Assembly: GCA_025060505.1 (NCBI GenBank) | Contig: JANXBU010000001.1 | Span: forward strand, 124,001 to 188,000 | Origin: Candidatus Calescibacterium sp. | GTDB taxonomy: Bacteria > Calescibacteriota > Calescibacteriia > Calescibacteriales > Calescibacteriaceae | DNA length: 64,000 nucleotides | Direction of reading: 5' to 3' | Shown here: in pieces, positions 60,487-64,000 of the stretch | Position numbering within the stretch: position 1 is the first letter of the stretch | Layout: every line of letters begins with the position of its first letter | Position numbers and translations under genes: made by a program | The notes under the pieces: generated by a model | Seen by the model: only the letters and a program-made list of their open reading frames with translations | Database searches by the model: none | Told to the model about the DNA's origin: nothing

Positions 60487-62544
60487 AACTTTCACAACTC
60501 CGAGTATCCTTATTTTTATCTTCGGGTCTATTTCTTGGTAAGATAAGACTGGAATCATTGGGAAGTAGTTTTCAATAAGTTTCTTTACAAATCTTCTTGA
60601 CTGCGATGAAGTTATGAGTACAGGTTGTGTTTTGTATTTCGTGAATTTTGGAACAATTTCTCCGATTGAATTAAGGATTTTCTGAACAAACTGTGGGGGA
60701 ATTTTCATTCTTATGGCTCCCTGTGTTTCCTCTATTCCTTGAAGAATTTTTTCCTCTGTTGTGGGTTCAAGAGACATTCCAAGTATCTCACTATTATTAT
60801 ATGAATATATTTTCGTAATGAGTCTCCAGAGAGATTGTCTTACATATTCTGTCAGAACATCCGGATCTTTTATTGTTCCTCCCCAGTCTCCAATAGCTTC
60901 AAGAATTGTTATTGTGTCTTTTATAGGTATTCCCTCTTTGAGTAAATTTTGAAGAACTCTGTGTATCACAGAAAGTGAGACCAAGTTTGTTACATCTTCA
61001 ACGAGTTTCGGATAGTTTTTTTTCGCTATATCAAGGATTTTTTGTGTGTCTTGTCTTGTGAGTATCTCGTGAGCGTTTCTTCTTACTATTTCGGAAAAAT
61101 GAGTAATTATGACTGATGGAACGTCAACTACTGTGTATCCCTTTGCAACTGCTTCCTGCTTTTTGGTCTCATCTATCCAAACAGTCTCAACTCCAAATAC
61201 AGGATCTTTTGCGGGTGTTCCCTCTATATCTGGTTTTTCAACTCCAATAACAAGATATTTTTCTGGAAAGACTTCCCCTCTTACAATCTCTACACCTTTG
61301 AGTATTATGGAATACTCGTTTGGTTTCAAGGAAAGATTATCTCTTATGTGTACCGGAGGTAGAATTATTCCAAGTTCGTCTGCAATAGTTCTTCTCAGAC
61401 CTTTTATTCTTCTTATAACTTCTCCACCTTGTGTTTCATCTACATAGGGTATGAGTGCATATCCAACCTCAAGACCAAGAATATCTGGTTGCAGTATCGC
61501 TTCTATTTGCTTTTCTTCCGCCTCCGGTGATTCCACAGCTTGCTGAGTTTGGGTAGGTTGTGTTATTATTTTTTCTTCCTCCTCCTTTTTTCTCATGCTT
61601 TTTACTGAGTAATACATAAGACCGCCAGCTAGCAGAAGGAATAGCGGAGTTGCAAGATTCATAAAGAGTAATCCAATAAGTCCCAAAACCAAAGCGGAGG
61701 CAAAGACTGCCTTTGGATAAGATATAAACTGCTTTGTTATGTCTCTTGCAAAATCAGATTGAGCTGATGAACGAGATATAATCACACCTGCTGAAGTTGA
61801 TATTATCAGTGCTGGTATCTGAGCTACAAGTCCATCTCCAACAGTTAGCTTTGTATAAGTCGAAAGTGCATCGACAATAGATATTCCTTTTTGGACTACA
61901 CCTATAAATATTCCACCGATGATATTCACGAGCAGAATTATTATTGATGCGACAGCTTCTCCTCTTATGAATTTTGATGCTCCATCCATTGCTCCGTAAA
62001 AATCAGCTTCTCTTGTAAGCCTTGATCTTCTTTCTTTTGCTTCCTCGACCGTTATAAGCCCGGCGTTCAGATCCGCATCTATTGAAAGCTGTTTGCCGGG
62101 GAGTGAATCGAGAGTAAATCTTGCGGCTACTTCTGCTATTCTTCCAGCTCCGCGGGTTATGACCACAAGGTTTATTATTGTCAGAACTATAAATATAATC
62201 AGACCAATTGCGAAATTTCCCCCCATGACAACATTACCGAAGAACTCAATTATCAAGGATACCATTCCGGTTTCTGTTACGAACTCATGTCCATGTGCAA
62301 GTATTCTTCTTGTTGTTGCCACATTCAAGGATAGTCTGTATAGCGTTACTATAAGAAGAACTGTTGGAAAAGAAAAAAATTCAAGGGGTTCTCTTATATA
62401 TAGTGAAACAAATAGAATCATCACAGCGAATGCAAAGCTCAAAATTATAAGCAGGTCTATGAATAGAGCGGGAAGAGGAATTATGACTATAATTATTATC
62501 AGAAAAGCTCCAATAGCTATGAGAAAGTCCAAATTTCTTCTCAT
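60478..62544 (-). CDS. flhA: Flagellar biosynthesis protein FlhA
   Basis: PTVLLIVTLYRLSLNVATTRRIL, GRIAEVAARFTLDSLPGKQLSIDADLNAG, GAMDGASKFIRGEAVASIIILLVNIIGG. Confidence 0.95.
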   Translation of the reverse strand: MRRNLDFLIAIGAFLIIIIVIIPLPALFIDLLIILSFAFAVMILFVSLYIREPLEFFSFPTVLLIVTLYRLSLNVATTRRILAHGHEFVTETGMVSLIIEFFGNVVMGGNFAIGLIIFIVLTIINLVVITRGAGRIAEVAARFTLDSLPGKQLSIDADLNAGLITVEEAKERRSRLTREADFYGAMDGASKFIRGEAVASIIILLVNIIGGIFIGVVQKGISIVDALSTYTKLTVGDGLVAQIPALIISTSAGVIISRSSAQSDFARDITKQFISYPKAVFASALVLGLIGLLFMNLATPLFLLLAGGLMYYSVKSMRKKEEEEKIITQPTQTQQAVESPEAEEKQIEAILQPDILGLEVGYALIPYVDETQGGEVIRRIKGLRRTIADELGIILPPVHIRDNLSLKPNEYSIILKGVEIVRGEVFPEKYLVIGVEKPDIEGTPAKDPVFGVETVWIDETKKQEAVAKGYTVVDVPSVIITHFSEIVRRNAHEILTRQDTQKILDIAKKNYPKLVEDVTNLVSLSVIHRVLQNLLKEGIPIKDTITILEAIGDWGGTIKDPDVLTEYVRQSLWRLITKIYSYNNSEILGMSLEPTTEEKILQGIEETQGAIRMKIPPQFVQKILNSIGEIVPKFTKYKTQPVLITSSQSRRFVKKLIENYFPMIPVLSYQEIDPKIKIRILGVVKVQE

Positions 62545-62749
62545 CTATATGAATTTTAAAAACAAGAAACTAAAACCTTTTTATTTCAAGTTTCAAGGTA
62601 TCCTTTTACAATAACATAAATTACCTGTTCCGCCAAAATCATACATCAGATCTTGAAACCTGAAATTTTTATCTGGAAGATTTGATGTTTGCAAGTGCAA
62701 GAAGTCATAGATTATCTCGTTTTGCAAGAATCAGGAAATATTCCATGTT

Positions 62750-63319
62750 TTATTTTTTCCTTCCCTTCTTTGTATTAAGATGGAATTTCCCGTTGATCTT
62801 GAATTTGAAAAATTTATTCTCATCTGATTTAAGTAGCTCTAAAATTTCTGAGAAGGAGACTATATCACCTCTTTTTTTGTTTAGTTTTGATGCAAATGTT
62901 TTAACATTTGAACTATCTTTTGCAATTCCATATATTATGAAGCTGAAAATCAGAGAGTTTTCATCTTGTGGATATATTTCAATTTTATCTATCTGTATGC
63001 TGTTGCTAACTGAGTTCGATAGCAAAACAAAAAATTCGTATATTGATTCATTCTGAATTTTTGAGACCTCCCACAGATTCAGAAACTCTTTATATCTTTG
63101 GTACTCTTCTTTGATGTTTTGAATGTTTTTCTTCTGAGATTCGAATTCTATTTTTGTCTTGAGTTCTTCTATATCTTTTTCATATCTTCTGTTTGTTATG
63201 CTCAGAGATATAAATAGTACAACAGAAACAGATAAGATTACAGCAAATATTTTTGCATATTTTTTCCCCCTTTTTGTTTTGAGAATCTGAGCTATTCCTT
63301 TGTATCTTTCCATCGCCAT
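62750..63319 (-). CDS. Membrane-anchored coiled-coil protein, possibly PilN-like
   Basis: Single TM IFAVILSVSVVLFISLSI then coiled-coil and an alpha/beta domain; start overlaps the 3' end of the upstream GH gene. Confidence 0.4.
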   Translation of the reverse strand: MAMERYKGIAQILKTKRGKKYAKIFAVILSVSVVLFISLSITNRRYEKDIEELKTKIEFESQKKNIQNIKEEYQRYKEFLNLWEVSKIQNESIYEFFVLLSNSVSNSIQIDKIEIYPQDENSLIFSFIIYGIAKDSSNVKTFASKLNKKRGDIVSFSEILELLKSDENKFFKFKINGKFHLNTKKGRKK

Positions 63320-64000
63320 GATACCGAAACTTTTTTCTTTGAAATTTTTATTTGTTCTTCTGACACTTTTTCTGAGTCTATGAAGCAATCAAGTATTTTT
63401 GGGCATCTCAGAACAAAGTAATCTCCTTCATATTCGAATGTAAGTTCATTTTGGAGGTACTTTATATTTTTAATTTCTCCTTTCAGGAATTCTGGATAGG
63501 GTCTTATAACTGGGACAAAATTAGATAGAGGATTTCCGAAATCATCAATGATTGCAAGATCGTATTTGCTTGACTTGTCATAAGACCACACAGCGGAACC
63601 GACGAAATTTGAATCAAAAATATCTATTTGTTCTTTTACTTTTTCATAAGCCTCTGGATCTTCCCAAGCAACTCCATATTCACCAACCAACATAGGAACT
63701 TCATACTTCAAGGAATGTTCAAGATGCTTGTTGAATATTGAAAGAGTATCTGTTTGTGATTGACTACCTAAGAAGGCGGATATTGGATATATGTGCGGAG
63801 CATAGACAAGATTATTACCATCTGGTTTTTGGAGATAGAATGGATAACCAAAGTCAGATAAAGGATGGGTTTCATAAAAGATTAGCTTTTGCGTATATTT
63901 TCTGGTTATTTTTATCACTTTGTTATAAAATTCTCTGAGCTTTTCGTTCTCCCACTTTTCTGTATCATTCCATTCGTATCCCGGCCAAGGTTCGTTTATT
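63292..64000 (-). CDS. Glycoside hydrolase (GH5/endoglycoceramidase-like), 5' end beyond the window
   Basis: Frame open to the window edge: INEPWPGYEW (acid/base NEP motif) and MLVGEYGVAW (nucleophile motif). Confidence 0.75.
   Translation of the reverse strand, partial: INEPWPGYEWNDTEKWENEKLREFYNKVIKITRKYTQKLIFYETHPLSDFGYPFYLQKPDGNNLVYAPHIYPISAFLGSQSQTDTLSIFNKHLEHSLKYEVPMLVGEYGVAWEDPEAYEKVKEQIDIFDSNFVGSAVWSYDKSSKYDLAIIDDFGNPLSNFVPVIRPYPEFLKGEIKNIKYLQNELTFEYEGDYFVLRCPKILDCFIDSEKVSEEQIKISKKKVSVSWRWKDTKE

Overview
This 64 kb window comes from an AT-rich, apparently diderm bacterial chromosome. Lipid A acyltransferase-like, TamB-like, outer-membrane beta-barrel and lipoprotein genes support the diderm call. 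I support about 54 protein-coding genes and two tRNAs: Ser-TGA on the minus strand and Lys-CTT on the plus strand. Most genes are housekeeping or envelope functions: TPR proteins, MltD-like lytic transglycosylase, DnaJ, MurE, polyprenyl synthase, transaldolase, RNB exonuclease, glycogen synthase, FlhG, GAPDH, GspE/PilB ATPase, MnmA, TruD, FlhA and several glycosyltransferases. I saw no CRISPR array, prophage or intact transposase gene. The most unusual signals are non-coding. (1) A 257-bp non-autonomous insertion element at 48483-48739 has 13-bp perfect terminal inverted repeats, a 9-bp target-site duplication and an apparent decayed IS5/IS903-type transposase N-terminus. (2) Short imperfect tandem duplications of 9-23 bp recur at gene 3' ends, often spanning the stop codon (GspE, FlhA, GlgA, two outer-membrane-type genes and others). 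(3) Both tRNA genes are followed on the same strand, after 5 and 10 nt, by a start codon with no Shine-Dalgarno, suggesting that tRNA 3' processing creates near-leaderless mRNAs. Many other genes also look leaderless. All calls come from reading the sequence and from memory of protein families; no database search was run.
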